Assembly (NCBI RefSeq): GCF_012927455.1
Contig: NZ_JABBPE010000002.1
Coordinates: 310,001-374,000, forward strand
Direction of reading: 5' to 3'
Source of the DNA: Polaromonas sp.
GTDB taxonomy: Bacteria; Pseudomonadota; Gammaproteobacteria; Burkholderiales; Burkholderiaceae_C
DNA: 64,000 bases
Shown here: piece after piece, positions 45,770 through 54,932 of the stretch
Numbering within the stretch: the first letter of the stretch is position 1
How the letters are laid out: each line of letters starts with the position of its first letter
Program-made: the position numbers and the translations under genes
Notes under the pieces: generated by a model
What the model was told of the DNA's origin: nothing
Seen by the model: only the letters and a program-made list of their open reading frames with translations
Databases searched by the model: none

Positions 45770-46594
45770 GGATGTGCGCCGCGCCGGACTGCCCCAAGCA
45801 AGCACAATTTCTTTGGGGGGCAGCGAAGTACACCAAGTGACGAGTGTGGGGGCCCTACTTTTAAGCGCCAAAAACCTGACCAAACGTTTTGGCGGTCTGG
45901 CTGCCGTCAACGATGTGTCGCTGGAGCTGCTGCGCAACCAAATTCATGCGGTCATTGGCCCCAACGGCGCTGGCAAATCCACGCTGACCAATCTGCTATC
46001 TGGCGATTTGCCGCCCACCTCGGGCTCGGTCATGCTGGGCCAGCGCGACGTGACGGGCTGGAGTCCCGAGAAAATATCCGCGCAGGGCCTGGGGCGCAGC
46101 TACCAGAAGACCAACATCTTTTTGCCTTTCAGTGTCTGGGAAAACGTGCGGCTGGCCGCCCAGTCGCGCCAGCCGCACGCCGCGCGCTGGCTCAGTCATG
46201 CTACAAGTTTTATAGCTGTCAACGCCCGTGCTGAAAAGGCTCTGGAGCTTTCCGGCCTTCAAAAAAGGAAAAACAGCGGTGCCGGTACGCTCAGCCACGG
46301 CGAACAGCGCCAGTTAGAGATCGCCATGACGCTGGCCACCGAGCCGCAGGTGCTGCTGCTCGACGAACCGCTGGCCGGCATGGGCGCGCAAGAAGCCGAA
46401 CGCATGGTGACGCTGCTGCAAAGTATCAAGAAGGACCACGGCATCTTGCTGGTGGAGCACGACATGGATGCGGTGTTCGCGCTGGCCGACCAACTGACGG
46501 TGATGGTCAACGGCCAAGTGATTGCGAGTGGCAAGCCGGCAGAAATCCGCGCTGATGCGGGCGTGCAGGCGGCTTACCTGGGTGAAGAACACTG

Positions 46595-46595
<1 letters not shown>
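45762..46595 (+). CDS. ABC transporter ATP-binding protein, LivG type, carrying two repeat-derived segments
   Basis: The start at 45762 has AAGGAGG upstream and overlaps the previous stop, giving 277 residues. Residues 1-29 are an extra N-terminus (MSEDVRRAGLPQAST...) encoded by an inverted family-2 repeat; the normal LivG fold begins near LLSAKNLTKRFGG. Walker A is VIGPNGAGKSTLTNLL (about 64-79), the signature LSHGEQRQLEIAM (about 179-191) and Walker B VLLLDEPLAGM. Residues of about 146-162 (HATSFIAVNARAEKALE) are encoded by a family-1 repeat read in frame, between the Q loop and the signature. Confidence 0.93.
45775..45855 (-). repeat. Family-2 repeat, copy d, forming the N-terminus of the LivG-type ATPase
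   Basis: Inverted relative to copy a: its complement starts GGGCCCCCACACTCGTCACT, passes CGCTGCCCCCCAAAG and ends CTTGCTTGGGGCAGTCC. It agrees with copy a module by module. It is translated as the extra N-terminal segment of the ATPase. Confidence 0.75.
46199..46249 (-). repeat. Family-1 repeat, copy 10, inside the LivG-type ATPase
   Basis: TGCTACAAGTTTTATAGCTG TCAACGCCCGTGCTGAAAAG GCTCTGG on the coding strand. The open frame reads Ala-Thr-Ser-Phe-Ile-Ala-Val-Asn-Ala-Arg-Ala-Glu-Lys-Ala, in the same frame as the boxC copy, which has the same orientation relative to its gene. Confidence 0.82.
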
Positions 46596-48575
<1,980 letters not shown>

Positions 48576-48621
48576 ACCGACGCACGGTTTTTTACCAGGA
48601 GCAGACTATGATTAATTTCGC

Positions 48622-48669
48622 CCTCCAGCCCACATAAACCGGGCGTAACCAGCTACTGATTTAATAGCA
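48622..48669 (+). repeat. Family-1 interspersed repeat, copy 11 (intergenic)
   Basis: CTCCAGCCCACATAAACCGG GCGTAACCAGCTACTGATTT AATAGCA. It ends 1 base before the start of the CoA-transferase gene, so it occupies that gene's leader and ribosome-site position. Confidence 0.84.
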
Positions 48670-48670
48670 A

Positions 48671-49552
48671 ATGAACACCACCCCCATCAAACCACTGCAA
48701 GCCCTCAAGGGCGTCAGCATCCTCAGCCTGGCCCTCAACCTGCCCGGACCGGCCGCGCTGATGCGTTGCCACCAGATGGGCGCGCGCTGCGTCAAGCTGG
48801 AGCCGCCCGGCGCGGACCCGATGGGCCGCTACAGCCCGACGGCCTATGCGCAACTGCACCAAGGCATCAAGCTGTTGACGGCGGACCTTAAAACGGATGC
48901 CGGCCAGAAACTGCTGCAGCGCGAACTGGCAAAAACCGATGTGCTGCTCACCTCGTTTCGCCCTTCAGCGCTAGCCAAGCTGGGGCTGGCCTGGAAACAG
49001 CTGCACCGCCTTTACCCTTCCCTGTCGCTGGTTGCCATCGTCGGCAGCCCGGGCGAGCGTGCCGAAGAACCCGGCCACGACCTGACCTACCTCGCTGAAA
49101 ACGGCCTGGTGACCGGGCTGGACCTGCCCGCCACGCTCTACGCCGACATGGGCGGCTCGCTGATGGCCGTAGAGGCCGTGCTGCAAGCCACCTTGACCCA
49201 ACACGCCAAGGGCAAGGGCGTATTCATCGAAGTGACGCTGTCCGGCGCTGCCGCCTATCTGGCGCTGCCGCGGCACTGGGGCTTGACACAGCCCGCCGGC
49301 ACGGTCGGCGGCGCGCACGCCGGCTACCGCGTCTACCCTTGTAAAAATGGCCGTGTCGCGGTCGCTGCGCTGGAGCCGCATTTCGCCGCCGCCTTGTGCG
49401 CAGCGGCCGGGGTCGAGGCCTCAGGCATGAAGGCCATGTTCGCCCCCGCCACGCAGCAGGCGGTTGCCGCCTTCTTGCTCACGCAGACACGCAAGCAGCT
49501 CGACCAGTTGGCGGCTGACAAAGACATTCCGCTACACACGCTATCAAAATAG
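48671..49552 (+). CDS. CaiB/BaiF-family CoA-transferase
   Basis: A 293-residue protein of the family III CoA-transferases, which move CoA between acids without an acyl-enzyme cleavage of the usual type. Segments: ALKGVSILSLALNLPGPAAL (about 11-30), GARCVKLEPPGADPMGRYSP (about 36-55) and KTDVLLTSFRPSALAKLGL (about 90-108). It is shorter than the usual 380-400 residues and its stop codon TAG comes from a family-1 repeat, so the C-terminus may have been cut by that repeat. No ribosome site precedes the ATG because another repeat copy ends there. Confidence 0.82.
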   Translation: MNTTPIKPLQALKGVSILSLALNLPGPAALMRCHQMGARCVKLEPPGADPMGRYSPTAYAQLHQGIKLLTADLKTDAGQKLLQRELAKTDVLLTSFRPSALAKLGLAWKQLHRLYPSLSLVAIVGSPGERAEEPGHDLTYLAENGLVTGLDLPATLYADMGGSLMAVEAVLQATLTQHAKGKGVFIEVTLSGAAAYLALPRHWGLTQPAGTVGGAHAGYRVYPCKNGRVAVAALEPHFAAALCAAAGVEASGMKAMFAPATQQAVAAFLLTQTRKQLDQLAADKDIPLHTLSK

Positions 49553-49588
49553 TAGCTGCTTGCGCACGGGCTGCTTGAGCTGGTGGCT
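49537..49588 (-). repeat. Family-1 repeat, copy 12, providing the stop codon of the CoA-transferase
   Basis: ACGCTATCAAAATAGTAGCT GCTTGCGCACGGGCTGCTTG AGCTGG. The CoA-transferase reads it as Leu-Ser-Lys-stop, a frame that is closed in this element. Confidence 0.86.
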
Positions 49589-49894
49589 TAAAGTCCATCT
49601 GGATTCGCCGTTCTTCGTAGATCGGATTAGCGCAGCGTAATCCGACATCGGCGAATGTGGGTTTGAGGTAGTGACTGCATGCCTGCACAGTTTTGGCTTG
49701 CCATCGGCGCGGGCAGCAGCCCATAATCTGCCCGGTTAGCAGGGCTTGAAAATTTCAAACCCCTGTATCGACCGCCGCGCAGACGGTTCCGTCCAACGAG
49801 GTATCTGCCGCAGGAGGCCATCGATGATTTACGAAGACTTGTTGCGACGGCGGATAAACGCTCAACGTTATGCATCTATAGCCCGAGGAATGTT
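49553..49894. other. Intergenic region, 342 bp, repeats only
   Basis: Holds the rest of family-1 copy 12 and the family-3 palindrome at 49602-49656. The remaining sequence, up to the gene at 49895, shows no credible gene; it may be degraded coding sequence. Confidence 0.6.
49602..49656. repeat. Family-3 palindrome (TCGGATTA...TAATCCGA), copy 1
   Basis: TCGGATTA at 49622 and TAATCCGA pair exactly around GCGCAGCG, and outer arms ATTCGCCG/CGGCGAAT extend the dyad. A second copy is at 53824. Confidence 0.75.
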
Positions 49895-50599
49895 ATGAGC
49901 CATCGCGTCGTTGTTTTTGTCGCTGCTTCTCTTCTGTCCTTCTCGACCTTACTCCGTGCAGATGAGCAAATTCCAATCGACCAGGTGCCAATGTATGGAG
50001 GCATGGACCGAAGCACGATTCCTGAGTTGAAGGCGGGCGACGAAAAGTTGATAGCCGACACAACCAACCACTATGGAACACGAGAGAAAGCGAGTGCTGC
50101 ATTTGTTAACAACGCCTTTGCTTACTACCAACGAGACGATCTAGCGAACGCAATGCGCAGATTCAATCAGGCATGGCTTCTCAACCCACAAAACCCCGAG
50201 GTTTATGCCGGCTTTGGCTCCGTACTACATGACAAAGGGGGGAATTGCGAAGCCATGCAAATGATGGAAAGAGCAATCGCATTGAACCCGCCTACGTTCC
50301 AAGGCATACACCCTGATGCGGCACGACTCATTACCCTGTGTGCTGTCAGCGACAAAGGTCTAACCTCGGAAGCCAAGTTCAAATTGTTTGAACGCTCAGA
50401 GTCGCTGTACAAGAAGGCTGAAGAGATCGAACCAAATAAGCGATACGTCTATAGGTCATGGGCAACGGCTTATTACTGGCGAGGGCAGTATTCCGATGCG
50501 TGGGCAATGGTCGCAAAAGAACTTGCTGCTGGTGGCATTCCTAGTGAGAAATTCTTGGGATTGCTCCGCGAAAAAATGTCAGACCCGATGTCACGGTGA
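49895..50599 (+). CDS. Exported TPR-type protein, unrecognised
   Basis: A 234-residue protein with GAGGA before its ATG and a signal peptide ending near residue 23 (LLRADEQ). Two to three TPR-like units follow: AAFVNNAFAYYQRDDLANAMRRFNQAW (about 68-94) and a second with PEVYAGFGSVLHDKGGNCEAM. A further helical pair lies near 180-215. It is probably periplasmic and binds proteins. Base composition is lower in GC than the neighbours, which fits an acquired or fast-evolving gene in this accessory stretch. Confidence 0.7.
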   Translation: MSHRVVVFVAASLLSFSTLLRADEQIPIDQVPMYGGMDRSTIPELKAGDEKLIADTTNHYGTREKASAAFVNNAFAYYQRDDLANAMRRFNQAWLLNPQNPEVYAGFGSVLHDKGGNCEAMQMMERAIALNPPTFQGIHPDAARLITLCAVSDKGLTSEAKFKLFERSESLYKKAEEIEPNKRYVYRSWATAYYWRGQYSDAWAMVAKELAAGGIPSEKFLGLLREKMSDPMSR

Positions 50600-50802
50600 C
50601 AATGCATAACATGGCGCTCCTCCTCGCTCCCTTTGGTCGCTGGACTCTGCGCACCAAGGTCGAGGATCGAAGCCGGACCTGCGGAATCTCAAACAAAGCG
50701 CGGCGTCTGGTAGTGATCCATACGGAGCGCCGCAACGGCATTCGAATCATCAGCGCACGAAAGGCAACGCGGTATGAAAAAGGCATCTACCAAAACGGCT
50801 GA
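50596..50802 (+). pseudogene. Remnant of a BrnT-type toxin
   Basis: Only the last 30 or so residues (LVVIHTERRNGIRIISARKATRYEKG, split as VVIHTERR and IRIISARKATRYE) match the C-terminus of BrnT ribonuclease toxins. The N-terminal part, with the catalytic residues and WDE.K....GV.F motifs of the family, is missing; the preceding 30 codons are unrelated sequence. It overlaps the antitoxin gene by 29 bases, the normal toxin-antitoxin layout. Non-functional as a toxin. Confidence 0.7.
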
Positions 50803-51037
50803 TCTAGACATCCCCGAATTGAAGCGAGATCAACTCGGCAAGGGTGTACGTGGCAAGCACCTAAAGCATTTCATGCAGGGTAGCAATGTCGTTGTCTTGC
50901 AACCTGAAATTCAGAAAGCATTCCCTACTTCTGAGGCAGTCAATAAGGCCTTGGCAAGCATGTTGGCCTTTGCGCAAGAAACGCAGGGCTTGACGAATAA
51001 GGCTAGATCGCGCAAGCGAAGCGCACCCGCGCTCTGA
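50774..51037 (+). CDS. Antitoxin of a BrnT-linked module (toxin broken)
   Basis: An 87-residue protein starting inside the toxin remnant. It has the layout of short antitoxins that accompany BrnT-like toxins: a basic N-terminus, IPELKRDQLGKGVRGKHLKHF (about 13-33), NVVVLQPEIQKAFPTSEAVNKAL (about 38-60) and a helical tail rich in Lys and Arg. The frame is intact although the toxin is not. The match is by pattern; distant families are possible. Confidence 0.7.
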   Translation: MKKASTKTADLDIPELKRDQLGKGVRGKHLKHFMQGSNVVVLQPEIQKAFPTSEAVNKALASMLAFAQETQGLTNKARSRKRSAPAL

Positions 51038-51465
51038 GCCGGTTGCTGGACAAGCCCGGATCAACGGCTACGGCTTACTGAAAATATCTCCTGCAAGCTC
51101 GCCACGCGCGGAGGGTTTGCGCGTTGCCAAGTCCGACCGTGCCAGTGGTTCAAGCCGTCCTTGCAACGACCCGGACGGCTGCGGCGGTCACTGTCGCTTA
51201 CGCATGCGGCTAAGCCGATCTAAAAAGAACCGGGGTGTTGAGGGAACTGCGTCGCTATAAATTGGTAGGTAAATGGCGCTCTAGCCCAATAAGCACGAGC
51301 GCAATCAGCTATCGAAACAATAGCATATTCCATACCCGCCAACAGCAGCCCGGCCATGGTGCGCCATCGCTGCAACCCTCGGGCTGCTTGGATTTCCGCC
51401 GTGGCGCGGGTAGGATGAAACCCAGCCTTTCCAACCTTTTCCAACTCTTCTAATCGGACCCCGCC
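51038..51465. other. Intergenic region, 428 bp, one repeat copy
   Basis: Apart from the family-1 copy at 51279-51326 no gene is seen. The segment just before 51466 probably carries the promoter of the CYTH-CHAD gene but no clear -35/-10 pair was identified. Confidence 0.6.
51279..51326 (+). repeat. Family-1 interspersed repeat, copy 13 (intergenic)
   Basis: GCTCTAGCCCAATAAGCACG AGCGCAATCAGCTATCGAAA CAATAGCA. A well-preserved copy upstream of the CYTH-CHAD gene. Confidence 0.9.
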
Positions 51466-52959
51466 ATGACCGAATTCGAACTCAAGCTGGAGGTCCCGGC
51501 CGACTGCGCCGAGGCGGTCGAGGCCGCTGTGCGCAACGGGCCGGTCGTGCGGCAGCGGCTGCTGGCGCGCTACTTCGACACGCCCGATCGTGCGCTGGCG
51601 GCGCAGGGCGTGGTGGTGCGCCTGCGCAAGGAGGGCGCGCAATGGGTGCAAACCGCCAAGGCGCCGGGTAGCCGGCCGCTGGAGCGGCTGGAGCACAACG
51701 TCGACCTGGCCGGCCGGGCGACGCCGCTGCTTGACTTGGCGCGGCACCACGGCACGCCGGTGGCCGAGCGTATCCAGCGCGCCTTGAAGCTCAAGCCTGC
51801 CCAAGCCTTCCCCCCGCTGGAGCTGGTTTACCAGACCGACATCACCCGGCTCAGCCGCATCATCAGCGCCGGCGAGGCGTCGGTCGAGATTGCCTGGGAC
51901 ACGGGACGCATTTCAGCAAAAACTCCAGAGGGAAGGCGCGCGCTGCCGGTGCGTGAACTGGAGCTGGAACTCAAGCAAGGCAGCCCGGCAAACGCCGTGG
52001 AACTGGCGCGCTTCTGGTGCCAGGCGCACGGGCTGTGGCTAAGCAGCGTGAGCAAGTCGATGAAAGGCCAGCGGTTAGCTGATGCGCAGCCGTTCGGCGC
52101 CGCCGTGGCGGCGCAGGCGCCACGCTTCGGGCGCCGCGCATCGGGCCGCACCATGGCGGCCGCCGTGCTTGCATCCTGCCTGGACCAGGTGCTGGCCAAC
52201 GCCAGCGACGTGGCCGGCGGCTGCAACGACGCTGAACACATCCACCAGCTGCGCGTCGGCCTGCGCCGGCTGCGCACTGCCCTGCGCGAACTCGGCGCCT
52301 TGATTGAGGGCGTGGACAGCGCCTGGGAAGCGCCCATCGTTGCGCTGTTTCGCGCGCTGGGCTTGCACCGTGACCGCGACTATCTGCTGCATAGCGTGCA
52401 AGGCCAACTGACGGCTTCAGGCGGGCCGCCGCTGGACTGGAGCGCTGCCCTTACCGAGCTGCCTGACCCGGCGGCAGCGGTGCGCGCGCCGGCGTTCCAG
52501 GAAGCGCTGATCGGCCTGATCGGCCTGGTTCACGCAGCTTCAGCCGATGAGGTGATGCAGCCCGATCAATCCGCCAGGAAAACCGTGCGCCGCCGTCTGC
52601 GCAAGCTGCACAAGGAGGCGGTCACCGAGGGCCGGCAATTCCTCCAGCTTGAAGAAGCCATGCAGCATCGCCTGCGCAAGCGGCTCAAACGCCTGCGTTA
52701 CCTAGCCGAATTTTCGCGGCCGCTATTTGCCAGGCGTGAGGTCGATGCGTTTGTTGCTGCGCTCAAGCCCGTGCAGGACGCGTTGGGCATGTACAACGAC
52801 GAACTGGCTGCCCTGCAGGCCTGGCAGCAACTGGTCAGCGACGATGCGCGCGCCTGGTTTGGCACCGGCTGGCTCAGCGCCCGCCGCGCCGCCAACGCGC
52901 AAGCCTGCCTGCAGGCCTGCGAGAAGTTTGCGCAGGAAGCCAAGCCGTTCTGGGATTAA
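51466..52959 (+). CDS. CYTH and CHAD domain-containing protein
   Basis: A 497-residue cytoplasmic protein. The N-terminal CYTH domain (about 1-200) begins with the EFELK form of the ExExK motif used for metal and triphosphate binding. The CHAD domain (about 225-495) is a histidine-rich helical bundle with HIHQLRVGLRRLRTALRELG (about 263-282) and RLKRLRYLAEFSRPLF (about 405-420). Such proteins associate with polyphosphate or act as inorganic triphosphatases. A degenerate copy of its 3' end lies 0.9 kb downstream. Confidence 0.93.
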   Translation: MTEFELKLEVPADCAEAVEAAVRNGPVVRQRLLARYFDTPDRALAAQGVVVRLRKEGAQWVQTAKAPGSRPLERLEHNVDLAGRATPLLDLARHHGTPVAERIQRALKLKPAQAFPPLELVYQTDITRLSRIISAGEASVEIAWDTGRISAKTPEGRRALPVRELELELKQGSPANAVELARFWCQAHGLWLSSVSKSMKGQRLADAQPFGAAVAAQAPRFGRRASGRTMAAAVLASCLDQVLANASDVAGGCNDAEHIHQLRVGLRRLRTALRELGALIEGVDSAWEAPIVALFRALGLHRDRDYLLHSVQGQLTASGGPPLDWSAALTELPDPAAAVRAPAFQEALIGLIGLVHAASADEVMQPDQSARKTVRRRLRKLHKEAVTEGRQFLQLEEAMQHRLRKRLKRLRYLAEFSRPLFARREVDAFVAALKPVQDALGMYNDELAALQAWQQLVSDDARAWFGTGWLSARRAANAQACLQACEKFAQEAKPFWD

Positions 52960-53050
52960 CAGGGGCAGGCGCGGCACAAACCGTCGCAATGGCCGCGTTG
53001 ACGCTGGCGCGACAATCGAAAGCTGCAACTACCGGCCTTCGGGCAGACAC

Positions 53051-53749
53051 ATGAGAAAAGATGGAATGGTCGTGCGCTGGGACAGCGCACGCGGATTTGG
53101 ATTTATTCGCAGCGCCGGCACGACCGCTGACGTTTTCTTTCATGCCAAAGACTTTCAGGACACGGCTGCGCCGCACGAGGGCATGCCGGTGACTTTTGAG
53201 GAAATTCACGTCGGCGGAAAAGGCCCGCGCGCCATGTCGGTGAAAAGTCTGGGGGTCATGCGGGCAAGTGGCATGGATCGAAGCATCAGGCCGACAACGC
53301 GGCACCCGCGCAAGTCCCCAGGCGCCAGCGCCCTGCGTCACTCCGCATCCAGCTACAGGCATTCTTCTTCCCGTCAGGCGCCGACTGCTTTCGTCATGCT
53401 CCTCATGCTGGGCTGGATGGCGCTGGTGATGTGGGGGATCTGGGTGGGGCGGCTTTCCGCACTGGCTCTGGCGCTGGCACCGCTGCTGAATCTGCTTACT
53501 TTCTGGCTGTACTGGTCCGACAAGCACGCTGCGCAGACGGGAAACTGGCGCACGAAAGAAGACACGCTGCACCTCTTCGGCTTGCTGGGCGGCTGGCCCG
53601 GCGCCTGGTTTGCGCAGCAGATCCTGCGGCACAAATCAAACAAGGCGTCTTTTCGCGGCGGCTACTGGGCTACGGTGGCGCTGCATTGCGTGGTTCTTGC
53701 GGGCTGGATCTTCTGGTCACCGGTACACAATTTGCTATTTAATTCATAG
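53051..53749 (+). CDS. Cold-shock domain fused to DUF1294 membrane domain
   Basis: A 232-residue protein. The start at 53051 (MRKDGMVVRWDSARGFGFIR) gives a complete N-terminal cold-shock RNA-binding fold (about 1-65) with the RNP-type GFGFIR and VFFHAKDF. A basic linker follows, then a DUF1294 domain of about four hydrophobic segments (about 115-225) with FWLYWSDKHAAQTGNWRTKEDTLHLFGLLGGWPGA. Fusions of this kind are known; function is unknown. The stop codon lies in family-1 copy 14 (Leu-Phe-Asn-Ser-stop). Confidence 0.9.
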   Translation: MRKDGMVVRWDSARGFGFIRSAGTTADVFFHAKDFQDTAAPHEGMPVTFEEIHVGGKGPRAMSVKSLGVMRASGMDRSIRPTTRHPRKSPGASALRHSASSYRHSSSRQAPTAFVMLLMLGWMALVMWGIWVGRLSALALALAPLLNLLTFWLYWSDKHAAQTGNWRTKEDTLHLFGLLGGWPGAWFAQQILRHKSNKASFRGGYWATVALHCVVLAGWIFWSPVHNLLFNS

Positions 53750-53780
53750 CTACTTGCGAATTCTACGAGCGGGCTACAGC
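53732..53780 (-). repeat. Family-1 repeat, copy 14, providing the stop codon of the CSD-DUF1294 gene
   Basis: TTGCTATTTAATTCATAGCT ACTTGCGAATTCTACGAGCG GGCTACAGCC. The TAG within the palindrome ends the upstream gene, a closed frame of the element as in copy 12. Confidence 0.84.
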
Positions 53781-53823
53781 CTGATATTGCATGCAAAAAC
53801 ATCGCAGATCACGCGCGCGGCAG

Positions 53824-53849
53824 GTCGGATTAGCGCAGCGTAACCCGAC
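53824..53849. repeat. Family-3 palindrome, copy 2
   Basis: GTCGGATTAGCGCAGCGTAA CCCGAC: GTCGGATTA pairs with TAACCCGAC (one mismatch) around GCGCAGCG. Same sequence as copy 1 at 49622, followed again by GTCGGCGA. Confidence 0.75.
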
Positions 53850-53865
53850 GTCGGCGACTGTGCTG

Positions 53866-53949
53866 CGGCTACAGGAACTGGCTGCACTGCGGGCCTTCGA
53901 GGCGTCTACGCTAGGTTTGCGCAGGAAGCCAAGCCGTTCTGGGATTAGC
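53866..53949 (+). pseudogene. Degenerate duplicate of the 3' end of the CYTH-CHAD gene
   Basis: GAACTGGCTGCACTGCGGGCC resembles the stretch at about 52800, and 53910-53949 (TTTGCGCAGGAAGCCAAGCC then GTTCTGGGATTAG) repeats the last codons of the CHAD gene at 52926-52959 exactly (Phe-Ala-Gln-Glu-Ala-Lys-Pro-Phe-Trp-Asp-stop). The match continues past the stop (GGGGCAGGCGC). The middle part is deleted. The CSD-DUF1294 gene lies between the two copies. Confidence 0.7.
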
Positions 53950-53999
53950 GGGGCAGGCGCAACCGCAAGCCCATGCATTCACCCTGCGCAAAGCTGCAG

Positions 54000-54932
54000 T
54001 TAGCGGCGGTCCTTGCCGCGCTCTTCGTCCTGGTTTTCTCCATCCCTGTCCCGGCGCTGCTGCTTGCGCTCGGGACCCCGGTCTTGCTGTGCATTGCTGT
54101 TTTCGCGGCCCCGGTCTTGCGCATCGTTGCGCGGGCCGCGTCCCTGTGATGGAGCTTGTTCGGCTTGCTGCGGCTGGGCTTGCCGATCTTGCTGCGCACG
54201 TTGTTGTTGATTAACTGCTTGCCGCCGCTCGGACTGCTCCTGCTGCCGTTGCTCCTGACGCTGCTCTTGCCGCTGTGGTTGTCGTTCCTGATCCTGCCGC
54301 TGCGGCCGCGGTGGTTCGCCTCGCTGGCTGCCGCCGGCGTTGTCTTGCGGATCAAAATACCGCTGCGTGGCGGCTTCCTGTGGCTGGTAGCGGTAGTGAT
54401 CGGATCGGATCGAATGCTGTTCGTCTACAGCGCGCGGATAGCGATCGCCCGAATACTGGCGCTGGTAGATCGGTAACGGCGCTGCCGCCGGGGCTGAGCG
54501 GCGGTCCCAACGGTCCCAGTCGCCGTGGCGCTGTTCCCAGTCGCGCCCCCAGTGCTCCCCCCAGCGCGGCGACGCGTCGGCACGCCAGCCGCGAAAATAT
54601 GGCGGAGGCTGGCCGTAGTAGTGCACCGGAACGCGCAGCACGAACAGCGGCACATATTCAGGCCCTACCGATTGCCAGGGCCCGTTGTACCAGCCGCTTT
54701 GGTACCAGTTGTCGTCGCTATACACCCAGTACAAACCGTCGTAGAAGAAGTAATTTGAATTTGCACCCGGGTCGTAATACACGGGATAGCCGGGCACTTG
54801 CATCATCTGCGGATAGACCGGCACGTTGATGCCGATGCTGATGCCGGGCGCAGCAATGCCAACGCTGATCTGGGCCTGAGCGGGGTTTAACGTGCAAAGC
54901 AATGTCGTTAAGGCAATAAGCAGGGTGCGCAT
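54000..54932 (-). CDS. Exported protein with Gln/Arg-rich C-terminal half
   Basis: The start at 54932 has GGAGAAA upstream and gives 310 residues with a signal peptide ending near residue 21 (NPAQAQ). The N-terminal half is aromatic and glycine-rich with FFYDGLYWVYSDDNWYQSGWY and a PPPYFRGWR segment, resembling YXWXXGXW-type surface or envelope proteins. The C-terminal half (about 185-310) is low-complexity Gln, Arg, Asp and Glu, as in RQEQRQEQRQQEQSERR. It is probably periplasmic and disordered at the end. Function unknown; convergent neighbours give no clue. Confidence 0.75.
   Translation of the reverse strand: MRTLLIALTTLLCTLNPAQAQISVGIAAPGISIGINVPVYPQMMQVPGYPVYYDPGANSNYFFYDGLYWVYSDDNWYQSGWYNGPWQSVGPEYVPLFVLRVPVHYYGQPPPYFRGWRADASPRWGEHWGRDWEQRHGDWDRWDRRSAPAAAPLPIYQRQYSGDRYPRAVDEQHSIRSDHYRYQPQEAATQRYFDPQDNAGGSQRGEPPRPQRQDQERQPQRQEQRQEQRQQEQSERRQAVNQQQRAQQDRQAQPQQAEQAPSQGRGPRNDAQDRGRENSNAQQDRGPERKQQRRDRDGENQDEERGKDRR

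Noticed and set aside
53791-54003. Open frame of 70 codons over the duplicated CHAD tail
   Set aside because: It runs through a palindrome and a degenerate gene copy, with the CHAD-like residues in a different frame from the rest; treated as pseudogene sequence.
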